Part shown: positions 11,377-19,547 of the stretch, one piece after another
Numbering within the stretch: the stretch's first letter is position 1
Layout of the letters: every line of letters starts with the position of its first letter
Assembly (NCBI RefSeq): GCF_002240225.1
Contig: NZ_CP022584.1
Coordinates: forward strand, 1 to 64,000
From: Paenibacillus physcomitrellae
GTDB lineage: Bacteria > Bacillota > Bacilli > Paenibacillales > Paenibacillaceae
DNA length: 64,000 nt
Direction: 5' to 3'
The notes under the pieces: generated by a model
What the model saw: the letters and a program-made list of their open reading frames with translations, nothing else
Database searches by the model: none
Told to the model about the DNA's origin: nothing
Made by a program: the position numbers and the translations under genes

Positions 11377-12309
11377 ATGGCTCAGACAACGTCTGTTAAA
11401 AAAGTGTATAAACGGTTTCGCTCACCAAGCGACCTTATTTTTGATACATTGAATGTCTTATTTTTGGTCGGGTTGGCAGTTATTACGCTGTACCCGTTCA
11501 TCAACACGCTCGCCGTATCACTGAATGATGCGAGTGATTCCATTCGCGGCGGCATCTTCTTGTGGCCGCGCCAGTTCAGCCTGGAAAGCTATCAATACGT
11601 ATTTAAAGAAGCCACGATTTTTCATGCTACATTGATTTCGATTCTGCGCACCGTGCTCGGTACGGTAATCACTGTATTTGCTTCGGCTATGGTCGCTTAT
11701 ACGATCAGCCGTCCGGAATTTGTCCTGCGCAAGTTCGTGACGATTATGTTCGTACTAACGATGTATCTCAACGGCGGGCTGATCCCCAACTATTTGCTGG
11801 TCCGGGATTTACATCTGATCGGCAGCTTCTGGGTCTATATCGTACCTGGTATTATTGGCGTATTTAATATGATCGTCATCCGGTCGTTTATCGAAGGGCT
11901 GCCGGAAGGGATTATCGAATCGGCCCGAATAGATGGGGCGGGGGATTTCCGTACCTTTATGCAGATCGTGCTGCCGCTGTCGCTGCCCGCGTTGGCAACC
12001 GTGGCTTTGTTCACAGGGGTTTACCAATGGAATTCCTGGTTTGATGTGTTCCTGTACAACTCTCAGGTGCCGAACCTGAGCACTTTGCAGTATGAGCTGA
12101 TGCGGATGCTGGCGAACTCGAATTCCAACTCCTCGATGACCTCGTCTTCCGCTTTTGCCAACAGCAGCAATAGCAATGCCAACTTTGTGACGCCGACCTC
12201 GATCCGGGCAACGATGACGATCGTGGCCAGCGTGCCGATGATCATCGTTTACCCGTTCCTGCAGAAGTATTTTGTCAAAGGCATGACGCTTGGCGGGGTG
12301 AAAGGGTAA
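11377..12309 (+). CDS. Carbohydrate ABC transporter permease (LplC-like)
   Basis: A 310-aa second permease with six predicted membrane segments and the EAA loop ESARIDGAGDF. It starts 18 nt after the first permease with AGGGAGGAG upstream of ATG 11377. A Ser/Asn-rich low-complexity loop of about 35 residues (near 12115-12190) comes before the last segments; related permeases carry a similar loop. Together with the preceding gene it forms the membrane channel for the imported oligosaccharide. Confidence 0.93.
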   Translation: MAQTTSVKKVYKRFRSPSDLIFDTLNVLFLVGLAVITLYPFINTLAVSLNDASDSIRGGIFLWPRQFSLESYQYVFKEATIFHATLISILRTVLGTVITVFASAMVAYTISRPEFVLRKFVTIMFVLTMYLNGGLIPNYLLVRDLHLIGSFWVYIVPGIIGVFNMIVIRSFIEGLPEGIIESARIDGAGDFRTFMQIVLPLSLPALATVALFTGVYQWNSWFDVFLYNSQVPNLSTLQYELMRMLANSNSNSSMTSSSAFANSSNSNANFVTPTSIRATMTIVASVPMIIVYPFLQKYFVKGMTLGGVKG

Positions 12310-12324
12310 TCGCAGTAAACACAA

Positions 12325-12365
12325 AAATAGCCGGCTGCCGAAGTTTCATCGGCGGCCGGCTATTT
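12325..12365. terminator. Bidirectional terminator between the permease and EamA genes
   Basis: A stem of about 17 bp built on AAATAGCCGGC and GCCGGCTATTT, with T/A tails on both sides, sits between convergent genes. Confidence 0.85.
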
Positions 12366-12371
12366 ATACTT

Positions 12372-13328
12372 TTAAGCTTGTTGTTCTTTCAAGCTTTGCT
12401 GACGGGAGATGGCGAACAAGACCAGCCAAATCAGTAGGAAGCCCGTTAACTGGACGAGCGTAATCCGCTGATTGTAAACGATCCAGTTAATGATGACGCT
12501 GACCATCGGAAAGCTGAGCTCCGCCAAAGTAGCGATAGAAGCTTTGGTGTTCTGCAGTCCTTTATAATACAGCAGCAAGCTGAGCAGACCAGGCAGTACC
12601 GCCTGCAGAACAATATTAATGACAATACCGGCTACTGCTCCTTTGTCAGAAGGAATGTTCCAGGCGTCACCTTGGTTTAAGGTGATGATAAACAGCAGCG
12701 GCAAAGCCAGGATAAACCGGAGGGAAGTGACGGTTTCATATTCCATTTTCCCTACCATTAATCGGCCCATTACGGTTGAGCCTCCCCATAAAGCAGCGGC
12801 GCCCAAGGACAGCAGGCTTCCGACTTCAACAAATTCACTGACATGGCTGAAAGGAACATGAAGTCCAAAGGTAAGCAAATAAGTCCCGAACAAAGCCAGC
12901 AGAAACAGAGGTCCAAATCTCTTTGGAAGTGTCTCTTTCAAGAGAACTCTGGCAAGAATAATGGCAAACAGCGGCTGCAGTTTCTGAAGGAGCAGAACCG
13001 AGTTAAAGTTAACGGCTGTCGCCAAAGCCTGCGTGAACAAAATCGTAGCCAGCGCAGAGCCACCCCAAGAGATAAACAGCAGAGCCCCGATATGACGTAC
13101 TTTCAGGCCTTTCATTTCAGAGCGGTGCGCCCATAGAACCGGAGCTGCGAACAGGAACAGAATGAGATGCTCCAGCAGAACGATCTGTGAGGAAGTCAGA
13201 TACTTTGACAGCAGAATCCGGAAAATCGGATCGACGCCCCAGAGGGCGGCTCCCAGAACGACCAGCCAAAAGCCCGTTCTGACACCGCGTCCACTGCGGA
13301 TTGGTAATGCTTGATCAATACTAGACAT
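12372..13328 (-). CDS. EamA/DMT-family transporter, candidate riboflavin importer
   Basis: A 318-aa membrane protein with ten predicted transmembrane helices in two EamA repeats (for example ALWGVDPIF and ALWGGSTVMG at the repeat starts). AGGAGG precedes ATG 13328. Its leader carries a complete FMN riboswitch and a terminator (13355-13591), so expression should fall when FMN is plentiful. EamA proteins under FMN riboswitches (ImpX and RibN types) are proposed or known riboflavin transporters, so I infer riboflavin or flavin-precursor uptake. The family alone would not give the substrate; the riboswitch carries the argument. Confidence 0.82.
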   Translation of the reverse strand: MSSIDQALPIRSGRGVRTGFWLVVLGAALWGVDPIFRILLSKYLTSSQIVLLEHLILFLFAAPVLWAHRSEMKGLKVRHIGALLFISWGGSALATILFTQALATAVNFNSVLLLQKLQPLFAIILARVLLKETLPKRFGPLFLLALFGTYLLTFGLHVPFSHVSEFVEVGSLLSLGAAALWGGSTVMGRLMVGKMEYETVTSLRFILALPLLFIITLNQGDAWNIPSDKGAVAGIVINIVLQAVLPGLLSLLLYYKGLQNTKASIATLAELSFPMVSVIINWIVYNQRITLVQLTGFLLIWLVLFAISRQQSLKEQQA

Positions 13329-13354
13329 AATAGCCTCCTGCGGATCTTAAAAAA

Positions 13355-13389
13355 GGAAAACCCCCGGTCGCCGACAGGCAAACGGGGGT
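13355..13389 (-). terminator. Riboswitch-controlled intrinsic terminator
   Basis: On the minus strand ACCCCCG and CGGGGGT pair around a 16-nt loop and are followed by TTTTCCTTTTTT. It lies between the FMN aptamer and the EamA gene, indicating control by transcription termination. Confidence 0.85.
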
Positions 13390-13446
13390 GATCAAATAAG
13401 CATGTATGAGCACGGAAAACAAACCATGCCAAACATGATTATAGAT

Positions 13447-13591
13447 GATCTTCTTCCATCCGGACTTTACCGTCGGCCTTGGAATTGCACCAAGTCAGTC
13501 GCTGCCGCCAGTTTGGCAGCAGCGAGTCGCGGGCTGAGCTCTGCAAGAGAGCATCACCGCCGGTTAGGAATTTCACCTTACCCCGAAGATC
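13447..13591 (-). promoter_or_regulatory. FMN riboswitch (RFN element)
   Basis: The minus strand carries all RFN core blocks: GGTGAAATTCC, ACCGGCGGTGAT, GGTGCAATTCC, GGCCGACGGT and AGTCCGGATG. The closing helix P1 is GATCTTC (13591-13585) with GAAGATC (13453-13447), a perfect 7-bp match. The sequence upstream (13592-13660 on the minus strand) is AT-rich and should hold the promoter; a TTGACA lies at 13659-13654, but I find no clean -10 at 17 bp. Confidence 0.97.
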
Positions 13592-13694
13592 CTTAATAAA
13601 TTTTTGTTGTATAATAAATTGATTTAAATATACACGAAATAAAAAACGGAATATGTCAACTATATCATTGACAGGTTTAAATGCAAGCTATTTC

Positions 13695-14006
13695 TTAAAG
13701 TTCCCGGCCAATCCAGTCTGAAAGCTGCTGAACAGCCGTTTCGTTTCGGCGGTAGTAGGTCCATTGACCACAACGTTTGGCTTCAAGCAAACCTGCGCGC
13801 TGCAGCATAGACAAGTATTGTGAAGTTGTCGACTGCGAAAGACCAGCTTTATCCTGAATAGATCCTACGCAAATGCCACCTTTGAAATCCAAGGCTTGTA
13901 AATGGGCGGATTGGGCGGGAAAATGCTGCTCAGGATGCTTCAGCCACTGCAGCATCTGCAGCCGTGTCTCATTAGAGAGAGCTTTAAAGATTAATGTATA
14001 GTCCAT
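13695..14006 (-). CDS. ArsR-family transcriptional regulator
   Basis: A 103-aa winged-helix DNA-binding protein. The N-terminal FKALSNETRLQML and the recognition helix GLSQSTTSQYLSMLQRAGL are typical of ArsR regulators. There is one Cys in the ICVG segment and one in KRCGQW, but no recognised metal-site set, so the signal is unknown. There is no Shine-Dalgarno: ATG 14006 lies 7 nt from the -10 element, so the mRNA may be leaderless. Later in-frame ATGs would cut off the first helix. Nothing nearby is an obvious target other than its own promoter. Confidence 0.9.
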   Translation of the reverse strand: MDYTLIFKALSNETRLQMLQWLKHPEQHFPAQSAHLQALDFKGGICVGSIQDKAGLSQSTTSQYLSMLQRAGLLEAKRCGQWTYYRRNETAVQQLSDWIGREL

Positions 14007-14012
14007 AAATCC

Positions 14013-14040
14013 ATTATATCGGTCTTTATCGATATGTCAA
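14013..14040 (-). promoter_or_regulatory. Promoter and likely auto-operator of the ArsR gene
   Basis: On the minus strand TTGACA (14040-14035), a 16-bp spacer and TATAAT (14018-14013). The inverted repeat ATATCG-N8-CGATAT (14016-14035) fills the spacer, fitting autorepression by the dimeric regulator. Confidence 0.8.
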
Positions 14041-14110
14041 TTCGGGTAGGCACGGAACTTTGAGGCAGTATTGTAAGCCGATTAATAAGCAGAGAAATTA
14101 ATGAGAAGTA

Positions 14111-14146
14111 AGAAAAGAAACCCGGCATGCGCCGGGTTTCTTTTCT
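14111..14146. terminator. Terminator after the chemotaxis receptor gene
   Basis: A perfect 16-bp inverted repeat built on AGAAAAGAAACCCGGC with loop ATGC. It lies 30 nt downstream of the minus-strand receptor stop codon and has T-rich ends in both directions. Confidence 0.88.
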
Positions 14147-14176
14147 GCCTGATTCGAGACGATGCAGGCGCGGTAT

Positions 14177-15427
14177 TTAAATCTTGAAGACCTGAATGGT
14201 TTTCTGCAGCTGGAACACGGCTTGGGTCATCGCTTCCGTTTCACGGGCTACATTTTCAATAGAAGATATTTGTTCATTCATGGCTGCGGACACCTGCTCG
14301 GTACCTGCGGCGGATTCCTCGGTTATGGCAGAAATATTCTGAATGGACGAGGAGATTTTATGGGATGCTTCCAGCATCGATTCGCTTTCCTCACTAAAGA
14401 CGGCGATTTGTTGAGAAATATAAGCAACACTGTCGACAATCTGGGCAAAAATTTGTTCGGCTTCGTGGATCATTTCATTTTGCATCCGCACGATTTCTTC
14501 ATTGGTATGTATATTAACGGTTGCCTGTTTGACATCTTGCTCGATGCTCTTCACCAGCTCAAATACTTTCTGGGTCGACGTAGTGGATTCTTCGGCCAGC
14601 TTTCGAACCTCTTGGGCGACAACAGCAAATCCTCGGCCGTGTTCGCCGGCCCGGGCGGCTTCAATGGAAGCGTTAAGCGACAGCAGGTTGGTTTGTTCGG
14701 CAAGCTCGGAAATGGTTTTGGTAATCAAAGTAATGCCTTTGGCATTTTTCGATAATTTTTCGATCGACTGCGCAACATGACTCGTAGCCTCCACATTTCG
14801 TTTCATGCCTTCCGCCTGCTTTTCGACGGACTGGCGCCCGGCTTCAACAAGCTGGAGGGTATGAGAGGAACGCTGGTTCATCTCCCGGGTAGAGGTGGTA
14901 TAGTTGCCAACTTTAGCTTCGATAGACTGAATGGATTCCATCATATCGCCGACATCTTCGGAGATTTGGCTGGCACCAACTGCCAGTTCACTGGAGGACT
15001 TCGCGACCTGGTTCATTACCGTCTTCAGTTCCTGATGTTTATCGGACAATCCATTGCTGGTATCCATGACCTGACGTGAAATGGCTGTAACATCGCCGAG
15101 CAGCTTCTTGAGCTTGTCCGTCATGCTGTTAAAGGTTCTGCTGACATCACCCATTGTGCCAGATTCCGGGACAGTTGCAGTAAAATCGCCTTTAGCAATA
15201 CGTGCTGTAACATTGGCGATATTGTCAAACGTCGAGGAAAGCGTTTTCTCAAATAACCGTGATAATGGATAGGTTAGTGCGGACAGCACGACAACCAGGA
15301 TAATGCCAAGCAGCCAGTGCCCCGTAAAAATCAGCGCAAGTAGAAAAGGAACAGAGAAAAGAACAGCGACAGCAAAGAAACCGGTTACAATTTTCTGTGA
15401 CATGGATAGCTTCTGGAACCAGGACAT
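14177..15427 (-). CDS. Methyl-accepting chemotaxis protein without a large sensor domain
   Basis: A 416-aa receptor. Two adjacent transmembrane segments (about residues 14-55) are separated by only a few residues, then a HAMP domain and a long signalling coiled coil with the conserved tip [20 protein letters not shown]. There is thus almost no extracellular ligand domain; it may sense an internal or membrane signal or partner with another protein. The frame opens at 15478, but ATG 15427 has AAGGGGG 11 nt upstream and begins the MSWFQKLSM segment. No other chemotaxis gene is adjacent. Confidence 0.92.
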   Translation of the reverse strand: MSWFQKLSMSQKIVTGFFAVAVLFSVPFLLALIFTGHWLLGIILVVVLSALTYPLSRLFEKTLSSTFDNIANVTARIAKGDFTATVPESGTMGDVSRTFNSMTDKLKKLLGDVTAISRQVMDTSNGLSDKHQELKTVMNQVAKSSSELAVGASQISEDVGDMMESIQSIEAKVGNYTTSTREMNQRSSHTLQLVEAGRQSVEKQAEGMKRNVEATSHVAQSIEKLSKNAKGITLITKTISELAEQTNLLSLNASIEAARAGEHGRGFAVVAQEVRKLAEESTTSTQKVFELVKSIEQDVKQATVNIHTNEEIVRMQNEMIHEAEQIFAQIVDSVAYISQQIAVFSEESESMLEASHKISSSIQNISAITEESAAGTEQVSAAMNEQISSIENVARETEAMTQAVFQLQKTIQVFKI

Positions 15428-15574
15428 AGAACGAAGAACCCCCTTATAAAGATAGATATATTTTCCTATATTATACACTCGCGTGTTCCTTTGGTCTATG
15501 CTATTTAAACGCTGATAAAGAATGAAAGAGATGGTAAAGAGACTGAAACAGAGCTTGTTTTTCTGAAAAATGCA

Positions 15575-15619
15575 TTGACTTTTGAATTAAAAAGAGTTTT
15601 AATATTTCGTGTGCGAAAT
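15575..15619 (+). promoter_or_regulatory. Promoter and candidate MarR operators
   Basis: TTGACT (15575-15580), a 17-bp spacer and TTTAAT (15598-15603). Two inverted repeats overlap it: ATTAAAA-AGAG-TTTTAAT across the -10 region and ATTTCG-TGTG-CGAAAT at 15604-15619 over the start point. Either could be the operator of the MarR protein encoded next. Confidence 0.7.
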
Positions 15620-15654
15620 GTTAAAGAAGCTAAATATTCGGGAAGGAAAGGAAT

Positions 15655-16104
15655 ATGTGTTTGGAACAAGGTAGCCAACTTCACGAGCTGGTTCAAGGAT
15701 TTCGTGAATTAAAGAGAACCTTTCACCAGGTCGTATCTAAACAAGCCGAGAAGATGGGCATCACGGGCATCCAGTTTTACGTGTTGGCCGCACTTCGAGA
15801 GCAGCCCGAAATGAGCATGTCCGATTTAGCCGAGCGGGTCCATTTGGGGAACAGCACGCTAAGCGGCGTCATTGACCGTATGGAGAAAGCTGGTTATGTG
15901 GAACGTAAGCGTTCCGAGCTGGACCGCAGGACGGTCACTTTGCATTTGACGGATAAAGGAAGGGAGATTGAGAGACAAACCAACCTTTTGTATCAGAAGG
16001 CAATGGGCAGGATCAGCGAGATTCCACAGGAAGAGATTACCCAATTAATAAGAACGTTTCGTTCTATTATAAATTTATTTGAAACAGAGAAAGAAGGAGA
16101 ATAG
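15655..16104 (+). CDS. MarR-family transcriptional regulator
   Basis: A 149-aa winged-helix regulator. Residues about 55-120 hold the DNA-binding domain with MSMSDLAERVHLGNSTLSG and the wing KRSELDRRTVTLHLTDKG. GGAAAGGAAT precedes ATG 15655. It is 6 nt upstream of the efflux transporter, so the two form an operon in which it probably represses both genes until a toxic ligand binds. The ligand is unknown. Confidence 0.92.
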   Translation: MCLEQGSQLHELVQGFRELKRTFHQVVSKQAEKMGITGIQFYVLAALREQPEMSMSDLAERVHLGNSTLSGVIDRMEKAGYVERKRSELDRRTVTLHLTDKGREIERQTNLLYQKAMGRISEIPQEEITQLIRTFRSIINLFETEKEGE

Positions 16105-16110
16105 AACACA

Positions 16111-17631
16111 ATGAACGCAACACAACCTAGTGGAGCTTCGGTTCCGGTACTGAAGAAGGGGCCCATTGTTGCTGCGATTCTGATTGCAGCTTTTGTGGCA
16201 TTATTGAACCAAACCTTGATGAACGTAGCTTTACCTCAAATGATGGGCGATCTTGGAGTGGGTGCAACTACCATCCAATGGCTTACTACCGGCTTTATGC
16301 TGGTAAACGGTGTTCTCGTTCCTTTGAGTGCTTATTTGGTACAGAGATTTACAACAAGACAACTGTTCTTAACGGCAACCATATTATTCTCAATAGGTAC
16401 ACTGATATGTGCCTTAGGCAGTGACTTCTCGATGGTCATGATCGGCCGTGTTGTTCAGGCTCTTGGCGCCGGTATTCTGCTGCCGCTGATGAACGTGATT
16501 TTCTTGACGATTTTCCCGATTGAGAAACGCGGTCAAGCGATGGGAATGATGGGCGTAGCGATGATCTTTGCGCCTGCTATTGGACCTACTTTGTCCGGTT
16601 GGATTATTGAACATCATTCCTGGCACGTCCTTTTCTGGATTATCCTTCCACTCGGAGTGATCTCGATCATTTTGGGTCTGTTATTCATGAAAAATGTTTT
16701 GCCAAACTCCAAAGCTAAACTGGAATATTTGTCCGTTATTCTTTCTACGTTGGGCTTTGGCGGCATTTTGTACGGCTTTAGTGAAGCCGGCAGCAATGGC
16801 TGGGATTCCGCTGAAGTTATTGTAAGCATCGTCGTAGGTGCTGTATCTTTGATCCTGTTTGTATGGCGCCAGTTTGTGGCTGAGAAGCCGCTGCTGGAAG
16901 TGCGTGTCTTCAAATACAACATGTATTCCTTGACTACAGTGATTAACGTTATCGTAACGATGGCGATGTATGCAGGCATGATTCTCCTGCCGATTTACCT
17001 GCAGACGATCCGCGGTTTCTCACCGCTGGAATCCGGTTTGCTGCTCCTGCCAGGCTCGATTTTGATGGGGATTATGTCCCCGATCACCGGTATTATTTTC
17101 GATAAAATTGGTGCGAGATGGCTGGTTGTTATCGGTCTGATCATTACCGCGATTACAACTTATGAATTCAGTGATTTGACGGCTAACACGACTTATGGAC
17201 ATCTGATCTTTGTTTATACCGCCCGTATGTTCGGTATGTCCATGATCATGATGCCAGTACAAACGGCGGGTCTGAATCAGTTGCCAGCCAAGATGAATGC
17301 GCACGGTGCGGCTATGTCCAACACGCTGCGAACCATTGCGGGTGCGCTGGGTACAGCCTTCCTGGTAACGATTATGAATAGCAGAGCCACAGATCGCGGA
17401 ACTGAGTTGATCAAAGCCAGCGGCTTGAACCCTCAGGATGCAGCTAATGCTGATGCTATTAACAAGCTGACTCAAGATGCAACGATCTACGGTATCGACC
17501 AGGCATTTATTGTAGCTACCTGGATTACGGTCGCTGCTCTGGTGCTTGCATTCTTCATTAAGAGAGTTAATGTTAACAAGGAATCGACGCCGCTTGAAAC
17601 AAAAACGGTAGCAGCGCCTTCCAAAGGCTAA
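16111..17631 (+). CDS. MFS multidrug efflux transporter, DHA2 (EmrB/QacA) family
   Basis: A 506-aa proton-driven drug exporter with about 14 predicted membrane helices. It shows the DHA2 features: LNQTLMNVALPQM near residues 31-43 in helix 1, WLTTGFMLVNG, and motif C GVAMIFAPAIGPTLSGW in helix 5. AGAAGGAG precedes ATG 16111. Cotranscription with the MarR gene suggests substrate-induced efflux. The substrate cannot be told from sequence. Confidence 0.93.
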   Translation: MNATQPSGASVPVLKKGPIVAAILIAAFVALLNQTLMNVALPQMMGDLGVGATTIQWLTTGFMLVNGVLVPLSAYLVQRFTTRQLFLTATILFSIGTLICALGSDFSMVMIGRVVQALGAGILLPLMNVIFLTIFPIEKRGQAMGMMGVAMIFAPAIGPTLSGWIIEHHSWHVLFWIILPLGVISIILGLLFMKNVLPNSKAKLEYLSVILSTLGFGGILYGFSEAGSNGWDSAEVIVSIVVGAVSLILFVWRQFVAEKPLLEVRVFKYNMYSLTTVINVIVTMAMYAGMILLPIYLQTIRGFSPLESGLLLLPGSILMGIMSPITGIIFDKIGARWLVVIGLIITAITTYEFSDLTANTTYGHLIFVYTARMFGMSMIMMPVQTAGLNQLPAKMNAHGAAMSNTLRTIAGALGTAFLVTIMNSRATDRGTELIKASGLNPQDAANADAINKLTQDATIYGIDQAFIVATWITVAALVLAFFIKRVNVNKESTPLETKTVAAPSKG

Positions 17632-17663
17632 ACGGAATAACAGAAAGATTAAATGGATTTAAC

Positions 17664-17711
17664 AAAACAAACAGCCGGCACAGGATTTCTCCTGGCCGGC
17701 TGTTTGTTTTT
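17664..17711. terminator. Terminator between the efflux gene and the J-like gene
   Basis: AACAAACAGCCGG pairs with CCGGCTGTTTGTT and is followed by a T-run. The mirror A-run allows use from both convergent genes. Confidence 0.88.
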
Positions 17712-17763
17712 GCTTGTTCATAGAATAAATGCAGGATTCAAAGGATTGTAGGAATTATAAGAA

Positions 17764-18678
17764 TTAGTTGCCTGTCTCTGCTTCCAGATAACGTTTAATA
17801 AATTCCAGCGTTTTGTCTGACAGTTCGGTGCCGCCGCGGATACCCGCGATCATGTCGGTTTTGCCCAGCGCCAGGTTGGCGGAGAGAGGACTTCCCGACA
17901 GGTCAATGCCGTAAATATGCGAGGAGGTATCTTCTTCGGTCTTCTGCTCCAAAGCGGCTTCGCCGGTGAGCAGCGGCTTTAATTCTTCGTTCGCGTAGTC
18001 ATCAAGATCTTGCAGGGCTCCGCCTTGAGCGAGCCAGGCGAACGTCGATTTGTCCATGATATAGAGATCCGGTTTCTCGGTCATAACTTCGATTTGTGCT
18101 TTCTGCTGCAAGGCCATTCCCATTTGTCCGGTATCCGGATTATCCAAAGGAAGATAACTCACATGGGCGGATACTCTTTTCCAGTCCGGGAAGGGAGCGA
18201 GTATGGATTGCTCTAAAGCTTCGTTGGCTTTACTGTCGTCCGGCAACATGAAATTACCGATAAACATGATCGAGAGATCGATCGGAGGAAGACTCGCCAG
18301 TCTTTCCTGTTCTTGCCTATGATTGACGTAAGTCGTTATACCGAAGATGATAACGATGACCGCAAGAAGTGACAACCAGATTTTAGTTCGGTGCAGCCGG
18401 AGGAAATCATCCGTTTTCTCAGCGGTCCCGGCCCATCTTCCCCACTTGCGGAATCGCTCCTGCCGTTTCTGTTCAATGACCTTGTTATCTTCGAAGGTGA
18501 TGATGGAGCGGTAAGCCCGGTTAATCGCCTCGAAGTCTTCCTCCGGTTCGCCTCCTTCCTGGGTTCGACTGCGGGAACGGGCCCTTCGCACATACAGATC
18601 ATATTTCTTGTTCACTTCTTCCCTGGTAGCTCCTTCTTCGAGCCCGAGGGTTTCGTAGGCCTTTCTCAACTCATCCAT
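17764..18678 (-). CDS. J-domain-like single-pass membrane protein of unknown function
   Basis: I do not recognise a named family. The 304-aa protein has an N-terminal region (1-65) like a J domain (AYETLGLEEGATREEVNKKY and FEAINRAYRSI), but YDLYVRR stands where the HPD tripeptide should be, so it should not stimulate DnaK. One transmembrane helix lies at about 100-117. The C-terminal 180 residues, predicted outside, contain segments such as PDLYIMDKSTFAWLAQGGALQDLDDY that recall a lobe of solute-binding proteins. AGAGGAGAG precedes ATG 18678. It is transcribed alone, divergent from the esterase gene. Confidence 0.7.
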   Translation of the reverse strand: MDELRKAYETLGLEEGATREEVNKKYDLYVRRARSRSRTQEGGEPEEDFEAINRAYRSIITFEDNKVIEQKRQERFRKWGRWAGTAEKTDDFLRLHRTKIWLSLLAVIVIIFGITTYVNHRQEQERLASLPPIDLSIMFIGNFMLPDDSKANEALEQSILAPFPDWKRVSAHVSYLPLDNPDTGQMGMALQQKAQIEVMTEKPDLYIMDKSTFAWLAQGGALQDLDDYANEELKPLLTGEAALEQKTEEDTSSHIYGIDLSGSPLSANLALGKTDMIAGIRGGTELSDKTLEFIKRYLEAETGN

Positions 18679-18786
18679 GTTTCTGCTCTCCTCTGTCTAA
18701 TAAAAAATGGCGGTAGGATTATTATAATAGCTGTTATTTTTAAATGAAAACCCATTCCTGCGGCTTCAAATAATCGCTTTTAGCTA

Positions 18787-18815
18787 TTTACCATTTAGTC
18801 TCCTAGTATTATCAT
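18787..18815 (+). promoter_or_regulatory. Promoter of the GDSL esterase gene
   Basis: TTTACC (18787-18792), 17-bp spacer, TATCAT (18810-18815), about 47 nt before the start codon. Confidence 0.6.
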
Positions 18816-18824
18816 AAACAATTG

Positions 18825-18838
18825 AGAATGCGTTTACA
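18825..18838 (+). promoter_or_regulatory. cre-like site before the GDSL esterase gene
   Basis: Read on the minus strand, TGTAAACGCATTCT matches 13 of 14 positions of TGNAARCGNWWWCA. It lies just downstream of the start point, a typical place for CcpA repression. Confidence 0.6.
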
Positions 18839-18862
18839 AATAACTTTGGGAGAGGGTTGGAC

Positions 18863-19492
18863 ATGAGCATACTGGAGAACCGCACTAAAGTTCTATTTAT
18901 TGGAGACAGTGTAACAGATTGCGGCAGAAACTATGGCGATCCGGCCAGCCTTGGTTCAGGATATGCCTTTATTGCTGCGGCAGAATTTGGACGGCTCTAT
19001 CCGGAGAAACAGGTTACATTTGTCAACAAAGGCATCAGCGGCAACCGTGTCATAGATTTGGAAGGACGTTGGGAAAAGGACTGCCTTCAGCTTAAGCCGG
19101 ATTATGTGTCCATCCTGATTGGAATCAATGATACTTGGCGGCGTTACGATCAGAATGATCCGACTTCCTTGGAAAGTTATAAGGAGGGATATCGCCGTCT
19201 GATCGAAAAGACGCTGGAACAGGGTGTGAAGAAGCTCATTATCATGGAGCCGTTTGTTGTTCCTGTAATTGAAGAGCAGCAGGGCTGGTATGAGGATCTT
19301 AATCCAAAAATTCAGGCTGCACGTACGCTGGCGAAGGAATTCGGAGCTCTGTATGTACCGCTTGACGGGCTGTTTAATGCGGCAAGCGCCCAAACAGGAG
19401 CGGCTTACTGGGCGGAAGACGGTGTCCATCCTTCCGTGGCCGGGCATGGTTTAATCGCCGATGCATGGCTGAGAACAGTAGGAGCCAAATAA
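18863..19492 (+). CDS. SGNH/GDSL hydrolase, likely acetylxylan esterase
   Basis: A 209-aa cytoplasmic esterase. The nucleophile is Ser16 in FIGDSVTD, block II is GISGNRV, block III is IGIND and the catalytic pair is Asp186/His189 in DGVHPS. Length and layout agree with Axe2-type acetylxylan esterases of Geobacillus, which deacetylate xylooligosaccharides inside the cell. A TTG at 18857 directly abuts GGGAGAGGG (18848-18856), while ATG 18863 is 6 nt from it and is preferred. The nearby cre site and xylan genes support this role, but other carbohydrate esters are possible. Confidence 0.83.
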   Translation: MSILENRTKVLFIGDSVTDCGRNYGDPASLGSGYAFIAAAEFGRLYPEKQVTFVNKGISGNRVIDLEGRWEKDCLQLKPDYVSILIGINDTWRRYDQNDPTSLESYKEGYRRLIEKTLEQGVKKLIIMEPFVVPVIEEQQGWYEDLNPKIQAARTLAKEFGALYVPLDGLFNAASAQTGAAYWAEDGVHPSVAGHGLIADAWLRTVGAK

Positions 19493-19507
19493 TCCTTATG
19501 ATCGGGT

Positions 19508-19547
19508 GAAAAAAGGGCTGAAAAGTCAAATGACTCTTCTAGCCCCA
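19508..19547 (-). terminator. Terminator of the NlpC/P60 gene
   Basis: On the minus strand GGGGCTAGAAGAGTC pairs imperfectly with GACTTTTCAGCCC and is followed by TTTTTT. It overlaps the last codons of the NlpC/P60 gene. Confidence 0.7.

Noticed and set aside
13668..13673. Plus-strand TTGACA as a promoter
   Set aside because: It points into the 3' end of the ArsR gene and has no -10 or gene to serve; it is an arm of a short inverted repeat.
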